Below, piece after piece: positions 23,705 to 33,000 of a stretch of DNA of 64,000 nucleotides. Origin of the DNA: Clostridioides difficile_A. Its GTDB lineage: Bacteria; Bacillota; Clostridia; Peptostreptococcales; Peptostreptococcaceae. Both the position numbers and the translations under genes were made by a program. The notes under the pieces are model-generated. The model was given only the letters and a program-made list of their open reading frames with translations. It made no database searches and was not told where the DNA came from. The first letter of the stretch is position 1; each line of letters starts with the position of its first letter. The DNA lies in the NCBI GenBank assembly GCA_945909635.1, contig OX246690.1, positions 1,302,001 to 1,366,000 of the forward strand. The letters are read 5' to 3'.

Positions 23705-25156
23705 ATGAAGATAAAATGTTCTAAAGAAATATTAAAAAGTTTGGAAAATACTATAACAGTAATAGCTATGTTTGATGGTGAAGATGTTTCTACACCTTTT
23801 GATGAATTAAATTTAGTAAGTAGAGATTTTAAAGCTAAAGAAAATAATATAGACACTGTAACATTGTTTAAAAATGATAGTTTAGTGAATGTTTGCTTTG
23901 TTGGTTTTGGTAAGAGAGAGTTATTAAATACAGAAAAGATTAGAATAATAGGTGGAAACTTATGTAAGAAGTTAAAAAATATATTGAAAAATAAAGAATA
24001 TAAGAGTAATGACATTAATATACTGAATCTCGACTTAAGTAGTGATGAAATAGGCGCTTTTACAGAAGGGATATTACTTGGAGATTATAAATTTAATAAG
24101 TATAAGTCAAAAAACAATGATTTTGAAAAAAAGGAAATAGATAATATAATTATATTTACTGAAAAGGAAGTGGAGTGCCAAATTGAAAAAGCTAAGATAT
24201 TAGCTAATTCAAATATAATAGCTAGAAATCTAGTAAATGAACCATCAAATATAATCTATCCAGAGACGTTAGCAATAGAAACAGTTAGACTTGGAGCAGA
24301 GTTTGGGTTTAATGTTGAAGTATATGAAGAAGAAAAAATAAGAGCATTAGGAATGGAAGCTTTTTTTGCTGTTTCAAGAGGTTCTATTAATAAACCAAGA
24401 TTCATAGTTATGCGATATTTTGGAGACAAAGAAAGTAAAGATATACTTGGTCTAGTAGGTAAAGGATTGACTTATGATACAGGTGGATATTCTTTAAAAT
24501 CAAATGCTTCTATGTTAGATATGAAAACAGATATGGCTGGTGCTGCAAGTGTCATAGGCGCTATGTGTGCTATATCTCAAAATAAATTAAAGAGAAATGT
24601 TATAGCAGTAGTCGCTGCATGTGAAAATGCTTTATCAGGAGGCTCATATAAACCTGGAGATATAATTAATTCTATGGCAAAGAAAACTATTGAAGTTTTA
24701 AATACAGATGCAGAAGGTAGACTTACATTAGCTGATGCAATATATTACATCATAAATAATGAAAAGGTAACAAAGGTGGTTGATGTAGCTACATTAACTG
24801 GTGCTGCTTTAACATTATTGGGTAACGTCGCAACTCCTGTAGTGACAAATAATGATGAATTTTATTGTAAACTAGAAAAAGCATCTGCTTTATCAGGTGA
24901 AAGGGTATGGAAGATGCCAATTTATGATGAATTTAGAGATATGATAAAAGGTGAAGAAGCAGACCTTAAAAATACAGGAGGTAAAAATGCTGGATGTATA
25001 ACAGCAGGAGCTTTTATTGGTGAATTTGTTGGTGCTACTCCATGGATACATATGGATATAGCTGGCACAAGTACATCATCAAAATCAATTGGATACAAAG
25101 CAAAGGGTGCAACAGGAGAACCTGTTAGAACATTGTACTATTTAGCAGAGATATAA
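23705..25156 (+). CDS. pepA: Leucyl aminopeptidase (M17 family)
   Basis: A 483-residue two-zinc aminopeptidase. The catalytic C-terminal domain carries GLVGKGLTYDTGGYSLKS (metal-binding and catalytic lysine), MKTDMAGAASVIGAM, and NTDAEGRLTLADA, the family signature. The N-terminal domain is variable. It forms hexamers in the cytoplasm that release N-terminal residues from peptides. AAAGGAGG precedes the ATG. Its pairing with a MarR-type regulator is unusual and suggests regulated peptide turnover. Confidence 0.93.
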   Translation: MKIKCSKEILKSLENTITVIAMFDGEDVSTPFDELNLVSRDFKAKENNIDTVTLFKNDSLVNVCFVGFGKRELLNTEKIRIIGGNLCKKLKNILKNKEYKSNDINILNLDLSSDEIGAFTEGILLGDYKFNKYKSKNNDFEKKEIDNIIIFTEKEVECQIEKAKILANSNIIARNLVNEPSNIIYPETLAIETVRLGAEFGFNVEVYEEEKIRALGMEAFFAVSRGSINKPRFIVMRYFGDKESKDILGLVGKGLTYDTGGYSLKSNASMLDMKTDMAGAASVIGAMCAISQNKLKRNVIAVVAACENALSGGSYKPGDIINSMAKKTIEVLNTDAEGRLTLADAIYYIINNEKVTKVVDVATLTGAALTLLGNVATPVVTNNDEFYCKLEKASALSGERVWKMPIYDEFRDMIKGEEADLKNTGGKNAGCITAGAFIGEFVGATPWIHMDIAGTSTSSKSIGYKAKGATGEPVRTLYYLAEI

Positions 25157-25184
25157 AATAACAATCATAAAATATATAACCTAT

Positions 25185-25238
25185 AAAGCCACATGGATAA
25201 TTACTTAGATTTAAGATTATCCATGTGGCTTTATTTTT
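25185..25238. terminator. Terminator between pepA and the converging membrane gene
   Basis: AAAGCCACATGGATAAT pairs with ATTATCCATGTGGCTTT; T-runs flank both sides, so it can serve both strands. Confidence 0.9.
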
Positions 25239-25251
25239 AAATTTAAATAAA

Positions 25252-25920
25252 TTATTTACTCTTTTTCTTTTTTTCAAGTATAAAAGTATCTCTATTAGAC
25301 AAAAGAGCAGGTATGTACATAATACTAGTAACAAAAATAAATGTAAAAATAGCAGTTGTGCTATGGCTTAAAAAACCATAATAGTATTGAGAATTGGTAA
25401 ATGTGTTTAGTAAAAATATGAATGAAAAATAAATAAAGCAAATAGCTAAATTATCTCTAAGCGCATATCTGTTAACTTTAAATTTTCTAACATCGACCAT
25501 ATAAATATTTGCATAAATTATAAGACATTTAGAGAAGACAAATATAAAATATATCAAGCTAGGAAATTCATAACCCAAGTTTTTAGAAAAAATGAGTTCT
25601 CCAACTGAACAAACCAAACTCCATGAAAAAAAGATATTAAAAAGATGATACTGTTTAAAAACAAGTATGGCTATACACAGGTATATACAGATATAATTAA
25701 TTCCAATTGGCAAAGAATTTAGAGTACTATAATTACCAGAAGAAATAATTAAGAATTGCTCTAAAGACATAACTATTACCATTAATGTACAAATTATCTT
25801 CTCGACTGTGTAACTATAAGGCAAAATATTTTTTGTTAGTTTTGGACAATAGTATAGAAATAATCCAAATATAAAGAGGCTTACAAATTGTTCACTAGAA
25901 AAAAGGAAAATTTTAAACAT
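25252..25920 (-). CDS. Polytopic membrane protein, possibly YwaF/TMEM164-like
   Basis: A 222-residue protein with six or seven hydrophobic helices and a lysine-rich tail (EKKKKSK). LPIGINYICIYLCIAILVFK and FPSLIYFIFVFSKCLIIYANIYMV recall the YwaF (TIGR02206) family, in which the corresponding helices carry L-H-x-C and S-H residues. Those residues are largely replaced here, so the assignment is tentative. TAGGAGAG precedes the ATG. It is a single gene with no functional clue from its neighbours. Confidence 0.5.
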   Translation of the reverse strand: MFKIFLFSSEQFVSLFIFGLFLYYCPKLTKNILPYSYTVEKIICTLMVIVMSLEQFLIISSGNYSTLNSLPIGINYICIYLCIAILVFKQYHLFNIFFSWSLVCSVGELIFSKNLGYEFPSLIYFIFVFSKCLIIYANIYMVDVRKFKVNRYALRDNLAICFIYFSFIFLLNTFTNSQYYYGFLSHSTTAIFTFIFVTSIMYIPALLSNRDTFILEKKKKSK

Positions 25921-26189
25921 ATAATATTCTCTCCTATAATAAATTTAATATGTATCTATATAAATATATTCATTATCTCTCAATTTAATATATAAAAAAT
26001 TTAATAATAGTTAGATTTTATATGGGAATTTTTGCAACTAAAAATATCCTATTGTTTTGTGTATATATTCTAATTATGTCAAAAAATAAAAAAATCTTTA
26101 TTTACTAGAGTTTTTGGAAATAATAATAACAGATATTAGAATTAATTAACATTTTTTGTAAGTATTTGACAATAGAGAGGGTGTAACAA

Positions 26190-26330
26190 ATGGGAATAAT
26201 AGAGTCAGCATCAAAATTAGCTGAAATGGTTCATTTATTAGCTGTTGAAAAGGGGATAACTGATATAGAAGCATGGGATGAAGCTGTAGAAGAATACAGT
26301 AAACTTTATGAAGAAAGAAGAAATGAATAG
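26190..26330 (+). CDS. Small protein of 46 residues, unrecognised
   Basis: An ATG-to-TAG frame encoding an acidic, helix-prone protein that begins MGIIESASKLAEMVHLLAVE and ends in EEYSKLYEERRNE. It has one Trp and no Cys. GAGAGGGTG lies 9 bases before the ATG, a good ribosome site, and a terminator follows at 26414. The codon use is like that of its neighbours. I do not recognise a family. The 269 bases upstream are A/T-rich with no convincing promoter; TTGACA at 26166 is too close to the start to serve. Confidence 0.6.
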   Translation: MGIIESASKLAEMVHLLAVEKGITDIEAWDEAVEEYSKLYEERRNE

Positions 26331-26413
26331 ATTAATAAAACTTTATTATAAAAAAGTAGCTTTACTTAAAGAATTTAGACTTTTTATAAACTATTAAAAA
26401 TAAGATAAATAAA

Positions 26414-26465
26414 AAAGATGGTACTTCAAATGTAATTAAAAATCATTTTGTGATACCATCTTTAA
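26414..26465. terminator. Terminator between the 46-codon gene and the MazG-like gene
   Basis: AAAGATGGTA pairs with TACCATCTTT around a 30-base loop that has further pairing. T-runs exist on both strands, suiting the convergent genes. Confidence 0.7.
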
Positions 26466-26497
26466 TATTTATTTTAATAATGTATGAGTAATAAATC

Positions 26498-26818
26498 TTA
26501 CTTATCTATATTTTTTATGTAGCCTCTTTTTTCTAATTTTTTTATATGTTCTTTGCGTATTTCATCAAGATTAATACCATATTGTTCTTCTAGTTTAAAC
26601 ATCATAGTAACACATGTCTGAGCTACATCCATTAGCTCCTTAGCAGTTTTCTTTATAATATCAACTTCATCCAAGTCATTATTTTCTCCACTTAGATTTC
26701 TGAATTTACCTATACATTCAGCCAACTCACCTTGTTCTTCGCCCATTTTGATAAATGTAGATTCTAGTGTTGGGTCTAAATTATTAAGTTCTGGTAAAGA
26801 TATAGTTTTTAGTTTCAT
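26498..26818 (-). CDS. MazG-like nucleotide pyrophosphohydrolase
   Basis: A 106-residue all-alpha NTP pyrophosphatase. The metal-binding pattern is EEQGELAECI followed by KELMDVAQTCVTMMFKL, i.e. E-x-x-E and E-x-x-D. This short form is related to MazG and dUTPase-type enzymes that remove abnormal or excess NTPs. GAAAGGAG precedes the ATG. It sits after the sirtuin gene on the same strand with a 120-base gap, so co-transcription is uncertain. Confidence 0.82.
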   Translation of the reverse strand: MKLKTISLPELNNLDPTLESTFIKMGEEQGELAECIGKFRNLSGENNDLDEVDIIKKTAKELMDVAQTCVTMMFKLEEQYGINLDEIRKEHIKKLEKRGYIKNIDK

Positions 26819-26938
26819 AAAAAGCTCCTTTCAAATTATTCATATTTATACTAAAACATCATAACAAAGATAATACTAAAAATAAACTTTAAATTCAACA
26901 TAAAAACTCATATATAGAATAAAAATAGTGAAATAAAT

Positions 26939-27676
26939 CTACATTTGTCTTAATACAGCATCATATAAGACTTCTCCAATAGGTTTATTTATTACAAGAG
27001 AAGCTGACTTATCATAAACTGTGTTTGCTTTATTAATAAGAGCAATGTATTTACCTTTATAATAATCTATAAAACTTGCAGCAGGATATACAGCTAGTGA
27101 TGTACCTCCTATAATTAATAAATCAGCATTACTTATAGCAGAAATTGTTTTAGTAATAACATCATTGTCAAGAGCTTCTTCATAAAGTACTACATCAGGT
27201 TTTACTATAGAACCACACTTGTCACAATAAGGAATATTACCACCTAGGTTTAACATAGCTTCTAAATCAAAAAACTTACCACACTTAGTACAATAATTTC
27301 TGTGTACAGAACCATGTAGTTCTAAGACATTTTTGCTTCCAGCCATTTGGTGAAGCCCATCAATATTTTGAGTTATAATAGCTTTAAGTTTGCCCATCTC
27401 TTCAAGTTTTGCCAAGGCTATATGAGCATTGTTTGGCTTTGCATTAGGATATATTAATTTATCTTTATAAAATTCAAAAAAATCTTCTGGGTATCTAACA
27501 AAAAAAGTATGTGAAACTAATTGTTCAGCAGTAAATTGTTTATTGAGTTTCTGGCTAAACAGTCCAGTAGAACTTCTAAAGTCTGGTATATTAGATTCAG
27601 TTGACACACCTGCTCCACCAAAAAATACTATATTGTTATGATTAGCTATCAATTCTTTTAAGTTATTTGCATCCAT
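26939..27676 (-). CDS. cobB: Sirtuin-type NAD-dependent protein deacetylase
   Basis: A 245-residue Sir2-family enzyme that removes acyl groups from lysines using NAD. The NAD-binding GGAGVSTESNIPDFRS is near residue 20, TQNIDGLHQ and LHGSVHRNYC include the catalytic His, and two CxxC pairs (YCTKCG, YCDKCG) bind zinc. IIGGTSLAVYPAASF completes the Rossmann fold. TTGGAGGTG precedes the ATG. It is transcribed away from acd. Confidence 0.92.
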   Translation of the reverse strand: MDANNLKELIANHNNIVFFGGAGVSTESNIPDFRSSTGLFSQKLNKQFTAEQLVSHTFFVRYPEDFFEFYKDKLIYPNAKPNNAHIALAKLEEMGKLKAIITQNIDGLHQMAGSKNVLELHGSVHRNYCTKCGKFFDLEAMLNLGGNIPYCDKCGSIVKPDVVLYEEALDNDVITKTISAISNADLLIIGGTSLAVYPAASFIDYYKGKYIALINKANTVYDKSASLVINKPIGEVLYDAVLRQM

Positions 27677-27728
27677 AGTTACACCTCCAAATTATTATAT
27701 ATAAATTGTACTACATATTAGGATATTT

Positions 27729-27790
27729 ATGTTACTTTATTAGAGCCCTGTGTTTTTAAAATAAATTTATGTGGTAATCACATGTAACAT
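27729..27790. repeat. Nested inverted repeats in the cobB-acd divergent region
   Basis: ATGTTAC (27729-27735) and GTAACAT (27784-27790) are inverted copies, and inside the right part lies ATGTG-GTAAT-CACAT (27769-27783). It may be an operator or a hairpin. Nothing else but the acd promoter is seen in this 295-base gap. Confidence 0.35.
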
Positions 27791-27898
27791 TATAAGTATT
27801 ATAAAAAAAATCTATTTTCATATTAAAAAAACCTATAGTTTAATAAGACGAATAAAGAATTTATAAATAGAATGTATACAAAATGTAAATAGACAATA

Positions 27899-27927
27899 TT
27901 TACTAAAATCACAAGTTGTCGTATAAT
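27899..27927 (+). promoter_or_regulatory. Likely promoter of acd
   Basis: TTTACT at 27899-27904 and a perfect TATAAT at 27922-27927 with a 17-base spacer, 45 bases before the start codon. Confidence 0.55.
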
Positions 27928-27971
27928 TATATTAAAATTGTTTTAGTGTATAAGAAGGGCGGGGGAAGTAC

Positions 27972-29795
27972 GTGAAGAAAAAAGCAGCGTTAGCAACATT
28001 AGCTGTATTACCCTTAAGTATGATAAATGCACATGCTGATGGGGATGTAGGTATAGTGACTATAAATTATTTAAATGTAAGAAATGAGCCAACTGCCGAA
28101 AGTAGCATAGCCTTTGTTGCTAAGAAAGATGACAAGGTTTTGATTAAAGACTCTTCTGATGGATGGTATAAAATAAAAGCTGAGTCTGGACAAGAAGGTT
28201 GGGCTTCGTCAAAATATATAGCAAAATCAAATGGTGATTCTTTAAGAACATCTACAAATAAAGAAAAACAAGTTACTTCAAATAGTTTAAATATGAGAAA
28301 TGGAGCAGGCACAAGTTATAGAATCATAACTGTACTAAAAAAAGGGCAAAAAGTAGAGGTAGTATCAGAGAGTAATGGATGGTCTAAAATAAAATATGAT
28401 GGAAGATTAGGATATGTATCTAGTTCTTACTTAGGAGATATCTCAAACTCAACCAATAGCTCAAAAACTAAACAAGTAAATACAACTTCATTAAATGTAA
28501 GAAGTGGTCCAAATACAAGTTATGGTTTATTAGGTAAGTTGCCAAAAGGAAGCAAAGTGGAAGTAATATCAGAAAGTAATGGATGGTCTAAAATAAAGTA
28601 TAATGGAAAAGATGCGTATGTATCAAGTATGTATTTATCAGAGGTAGGTCAAAGTAGCTCAGATGACTCTAGTCAAAGTAATGACAAAAAAAATACTGAT
28701 AAGGTTGTAAATACAGCTTCATTAAATGTAAGAAGTGGGCCAGGTTCTACATATAGTAAGTTAGGGAAGGTATATAAAGGAAGTAAAGTAACTGTATTGT
28801 CAGAGAGTAGTGGATGGGCTAAAATTAGCTTTAATAATAAAGAAGCTTTTGTAGTAGGTAATTATTTATCTACTTCAACAGATGCATCCAATAATAACTC
28901 AAATAGTAATTCTAATAATAATTCAAATAGTAATGGAAATAATTCTTCATCATCAGGTCAAGTAAATGGTATGTCTGGTATAAGTGGAGCTAAAATTGAT
29001 TACAAATCTTTGAATTATACTTTGGAATCTCACATAAGTAAACAAGTTGAGAAAGCGGCAGCAGGGGGAAATGTAATAGCACCAGGGAATAGAAAAAGTA
29101 CTCCAAGTCCTGAATTTAGTACTTTTTCAGCTCAAAGAACAAGTTCATTTGTAAATGCAAGTTCAAGTGATATAGAATATTATTTAAATCCTAAAAACTT
29201 TACAAGTACCACTAAAGGTATGATGCAGTTTTTGAAGATTAATAGCTATAAGGGAGGTATTTCAGAATCGAGTTTAAATTCATATCTTAATGGTTTATCT
29301 TCTAGTATCTTTAAAAATCAAGGAGCAGCATTTATAAATGCCGCTAAGAAGTACAATATAGACGTTGTATATTTGGTATCACATGCTATGTGGGAAACTG
29401 CATATGGTAAATCTACGCTTGCTCAAGGTCAGACAATAACATCTTATAAGGGTCAACCCCTTAGTAAACCAGTTAAAGTATACAATTTTTTTGGAATAGG
29501 AGCAATAGATAAAAGCGCTAATGTTTCAGGGGCAGAAGCAGCATATTCTAATGGATGGACTAGTGTAGAAGCTACTATAGATGGTTCTGCAAAGTGGATA
29601 TCTCAAAATTATATAAACAGCTCTAAATATAATCAAAACACTATCTATAAGATGAAGTGGAATTATGATTATACATGGCATCAATATGCAACTGATGTTA
29701 ATTGGGCTAATGGAATTTCTGGAATTATGGAAAATCTAATTGGTCTTTATGGAGGAGGAAGTAGTTTAGTTTTTGAGGTTCCTCAATACAAGTAA
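27972..29795 (+). CDS. acd: Autolysin Acd: SH3b repeats plus N-acetylglucosaminidase domain
   Basis: A 607-residue exported peptidoglycan hydrolase. A signal peptide (about residues 1-22, ending NAHA) is followed by four bacterial SH3 repeats (roughly 25-85, 97-155, 168-225, 246-302), each with L-N-x-R-x-G/E-P, then a Ser/Asn-rich linker (about 303-335). The C-terminal glucosaminidase domain (about 420-600) has the catalytic Glu475 in SHAMWETAYGKS. The layout matches the C. difficile autolysin Acd, which cleaves the glycan strand. The start is GTG after GGCGGGGGAAG. Confidence 0.9.
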   Translation: MKKKAALATLAVLPLSMINAHADGDVGIVTINYLNVRNEPTAESSIAFVAKKDDKVLIKDSSDGWYKIKAESGQEGWASSKYIAKSNGDSLRTSTNKEKQVTSNSLNMRNGAGTSYRIITVLKKGQKVEVVSESNGWSKIKYDGRLGYVSSSYLGDISNSTNSSKTKQVNTTSLNVRSGPNTSYGLLGKLPKGSKVEVISESNGWSKIKYNGKDAYVSSMYLSEVGQSSSDDSSQSNDKKNTDKVVNTASLNVRSGPGSTYSKLGKVYKGSKVTVLSESSGWAKISFNNKEAFVVGNYLSTSTDASNNNSNSNSNNNSNSNGNNSSSSGQVNGMSGISGAKIDYKSLNYTLESHISKQVEKAAAGGNVIAPGNRKSTPSPEFSTFSAQRTSSFVNASSSDIEYYLNPKNFTSTTKGMMQFLKINSYKGGISESSLNSYLNGLSSSIFKNQGAAFINAAKKYNIDVVYLVSHAMWETAYGKSTLAQGQTITSYKGQPLSKPVKVYNFFGIGAIDKSANVSGAEAAYSNGWTSVEATIDGSAKWISQNYINSSKYNQNTIYKMKWNYDYTWHQYATDVNWANGISGIMENLIGLYGGGSSLVFEVPQYK

Positions 29796-29805
29796 TACAT
29801 AAATA

Positions 29806-29860
29806 AAAAATACAGACTATGGGTAGTTTTCATTTATTTAAATTATCTATAGTCTTTTTG
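29806..29860 (+). terminator. Terminator after acd
   Basis: ATACAGACTAT pairs imperfectly with ATAGTCTTTTTGTAT over a long A/T-rich loop, followed by T residues. Confidence 0.65.
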
Positions 29861-30008
29861 TATATAATTTACAAGGTCTAAAATTAATATTAACAAAATT
29901 TTTATGTTATAATATTAATTCTAAGTAAATATAAGTGAATAACAGATAGAAATAGATAAAAAGTGGTAATAATATATATAAAGATAATTTTGAGAAAGGA
30001 GGATATAG

Positions 30009-33000
30009 ATGGAAAGTGTTAAGGAATATTTAGATAAATTGGAAATTAATAATAGTGGCCTTGGAAAGCAACTTAAAGAAGTTTACATAAATAGAGTAGT
30101 TTATTTTAAAGAAGACAAGATAGTTTATTTTTATCTAACTTCTAAGGAGATTGTTTCTCATGAGCTCTTAGATAAATTTAAAGAAGAATTGATGTATAAA
30201 CTCGATTATTTTAAAGATATGAGAATGAAGATAAGATTCACTGGATTTGAAAGAAAATCTAATAAAGATGTTATAAAAAAATATTGGAATAATATATTGT
30301 ATATATTAAAGTATCTTTGTCCATCTATAGCAGGTTGGTATAAACAAGTAGAATTTCTTTGTTTAGATGAAGAATTAAAAATAAAACTTCCAAAAGGTAT
30401 ATTTTATGAGCGATTAATGAAAAAAAATGTAATTTATGTACTTAGAACTGTGCTTAGTGAAGAATTAGGATTGGATTTAAATATAACGATTGAAAAAGCT
30501 GTTGATGAAAAAGTGAATAAAGAAAGACTTATAAGAATTAATGATAGAGAAATGGAAGAAAAAATTAGAGCTTTAGAAATTGGAAAAATTAATAATTGTG
30601 AAGAGCGTGAAGAAGAAAGTTATGTAATCAAGTCTGAAGTAGATGAAAATTTAGTCTATGGAGATAATGCAAATGCTATGATTGAAAATATAGCTGAATT
30701 AAATGCATCTTCTGGAACAGTTGCAATTGTTGGAGATATATTTGATGTTGAAACTAAAGAACTTAAAAATGGAAAAATACTTATGATAGCATCAATTACA
30801 GACTATACTAGTTCGATAAGCTGTAAATTATTTTTAACAGATACAAATAAGGATGGAGTACTTGAAAATGTTAAAAAGGGTGCATATTTAAAAATCAAAG
30901 GTGACATAGTTTATGATACATATCAAAGAGAAATTAGTATGATGATTAGTGGAATAAGAAAAGAGGTTAGACCAGAGAGGGAAGACAAATCAGAAGAAAA
31001 AAGGGTAGAACTACATGCACATACACAAATGTCTTCTATGGATGCAATCTGTTCTGTTAAAAAGCTTGTAGAACGTGCAGCTAAATGGGGGCATCCTGCT
31101 ATTGCTATAACAGACCATGGTGTTGTACAAGGATTTCCTGATGCTATGAATGCAGGTAAGGCAAATAATATTAAAGTACTTTATGGAGTAGAGGGATACT
31201 TGGTTGAAGATGATTCTCTCATTATAGAAGATGCAAATGACAAAGAACTTTCACAGACATTTGTTGTATTTGATATAGAGACAACAGGATTTTCTAACAC
31301 GAATGATAAAATAACTGAAATTGGTGCTGTAAAGATAGAAAATTTTAAAATTGTGGACAGATTTAGCGAATTGATAAATCCAGAAAAAGATATTTCTTAT
31401 AAGATACAGGAATTAACAGGAATAACTAATGAGCTAATCAAAGACAAGCCAACCATTGAAGAGGTTCTTCCTAGGTTTATGGAATTTGTTGGAGATAGTG
31501 TATTAGTAGCACATAATGCAGAGTTTGATACGGGATTTATATCACAAAAGTGCAGAGAACAAGGTTTATTATATAATAACAAAAAAGTAGATACACTTAT
31601 GCTTGCAAGAGTAATGTTGCCAAAATTAAAAAGACATAGATTGAATCTTGTTGCTAAAGAACTTGGTATACCTCTTTTAAATCACCATAGAGCAGTAGAT
31701 GATGCTGAGGCTACAGCACTCATATTTAATAAATTCTTACAAATACTTACAGAAAAAGGAGCAAAGACTTTAAGTGATGTAAATAATGTGCTTGGAAAAA
31801 TTGATTATACAAAACTTAGCACAAATCATATAACCTTAATAGCAAAAAATTCTGTAGGCATAAAAAACTTATATAAAATAATTTCAGATGCACATGTAAA
31901 TCATTTTTTTAGAGCTCCAAGAATACTTAGAAGTGTATTAAATGAATATAAGGAAGGTCTGATAATTGGTTCGGCATGTGAAGCAGGAGTGGTCTTTCAA
32001 GCTGTAAAGAAGAATGTTTCTGATGATGAAATGAAAAAAATAATAGATTTATATGATTATATTGAGGTAATGCCTATAGATAATAATAGATTTATGATTG
32101 ACAAAGGAGAAGTTAAGGATGAAGAAGAGTTAAGAGAACTTAATAGAAAGCTAATTGATACAGCTAAAAAATTTAATAAAATTCCAGTAGCTACTGGAGA
32201 TGTTCATTTTTTAGATAAACATGAAGCTGTTTTAAGAAAAGTTCTTAAATATTCTCAAGGTTTTAAAGTAGATGAAGAAGAAACTTATTTACATTTTAGA
32301 ACAACAGATGAAATGTTGGAAGAGTTTAGTTATCTTGGTGAAGAATTGGCATATGAAGTTGTAGTGGAAAATAGCAATTTAATTGCTGATATGGTTGAAG
32401 ATATAAAACCTATACCAGATGATACTTATCCACCGATTATAGAAGGTTCAGACGTGGAATTAAGAGAGATGTGTTATGAAAAAGCTAGGCGAATCTATGG
32501 AGATCCAATACCAGAAATAGTTCAAAAAAGGCTAGATAGGGAGCTAAATTCGATAATAAGCAATGGGTATGCGGTTATGTATATTATAGCTCAGAAACTA
32601 GTTGCAAAATCGCTTTCAGATGGTTATCTAGTTGGTTCAAGAGGTTCAGTTGGGTCATCTTTTGCGGCTACAATGAGTGATATAACAGAAGTTAATCCTC
32701 TCCCAGCACACTATATTTGTGAAAATGAAGACTGTAAATACTCATTTTTTTATGAAATAGGTGAGTGGGGTTCAGGGGTTGATTTACCAGATAAGGACTG
32801 CCCAAAGTGTGGAAGAAAGCTTGCTAAGAATGGCCATGATATCCCATTTGAAGTATTTTTAGGTTTTGAAGGTGATAAAGAGCCAGATATAGACCTAAAT
32901 TTCTCAGGAAATTATCAGCCAATAATTCATAAGTATACAGAAGAATTATTTGGGGAGGGGTATGTATATAGAGCAGGAACTATAGGTACTGTAGCAGAAA

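Noticed and set aside
26166..26171. TTGACA as promoter of the 46-codon gene
   Set aside because: A -10 at normal spacing would fall on the start codon.
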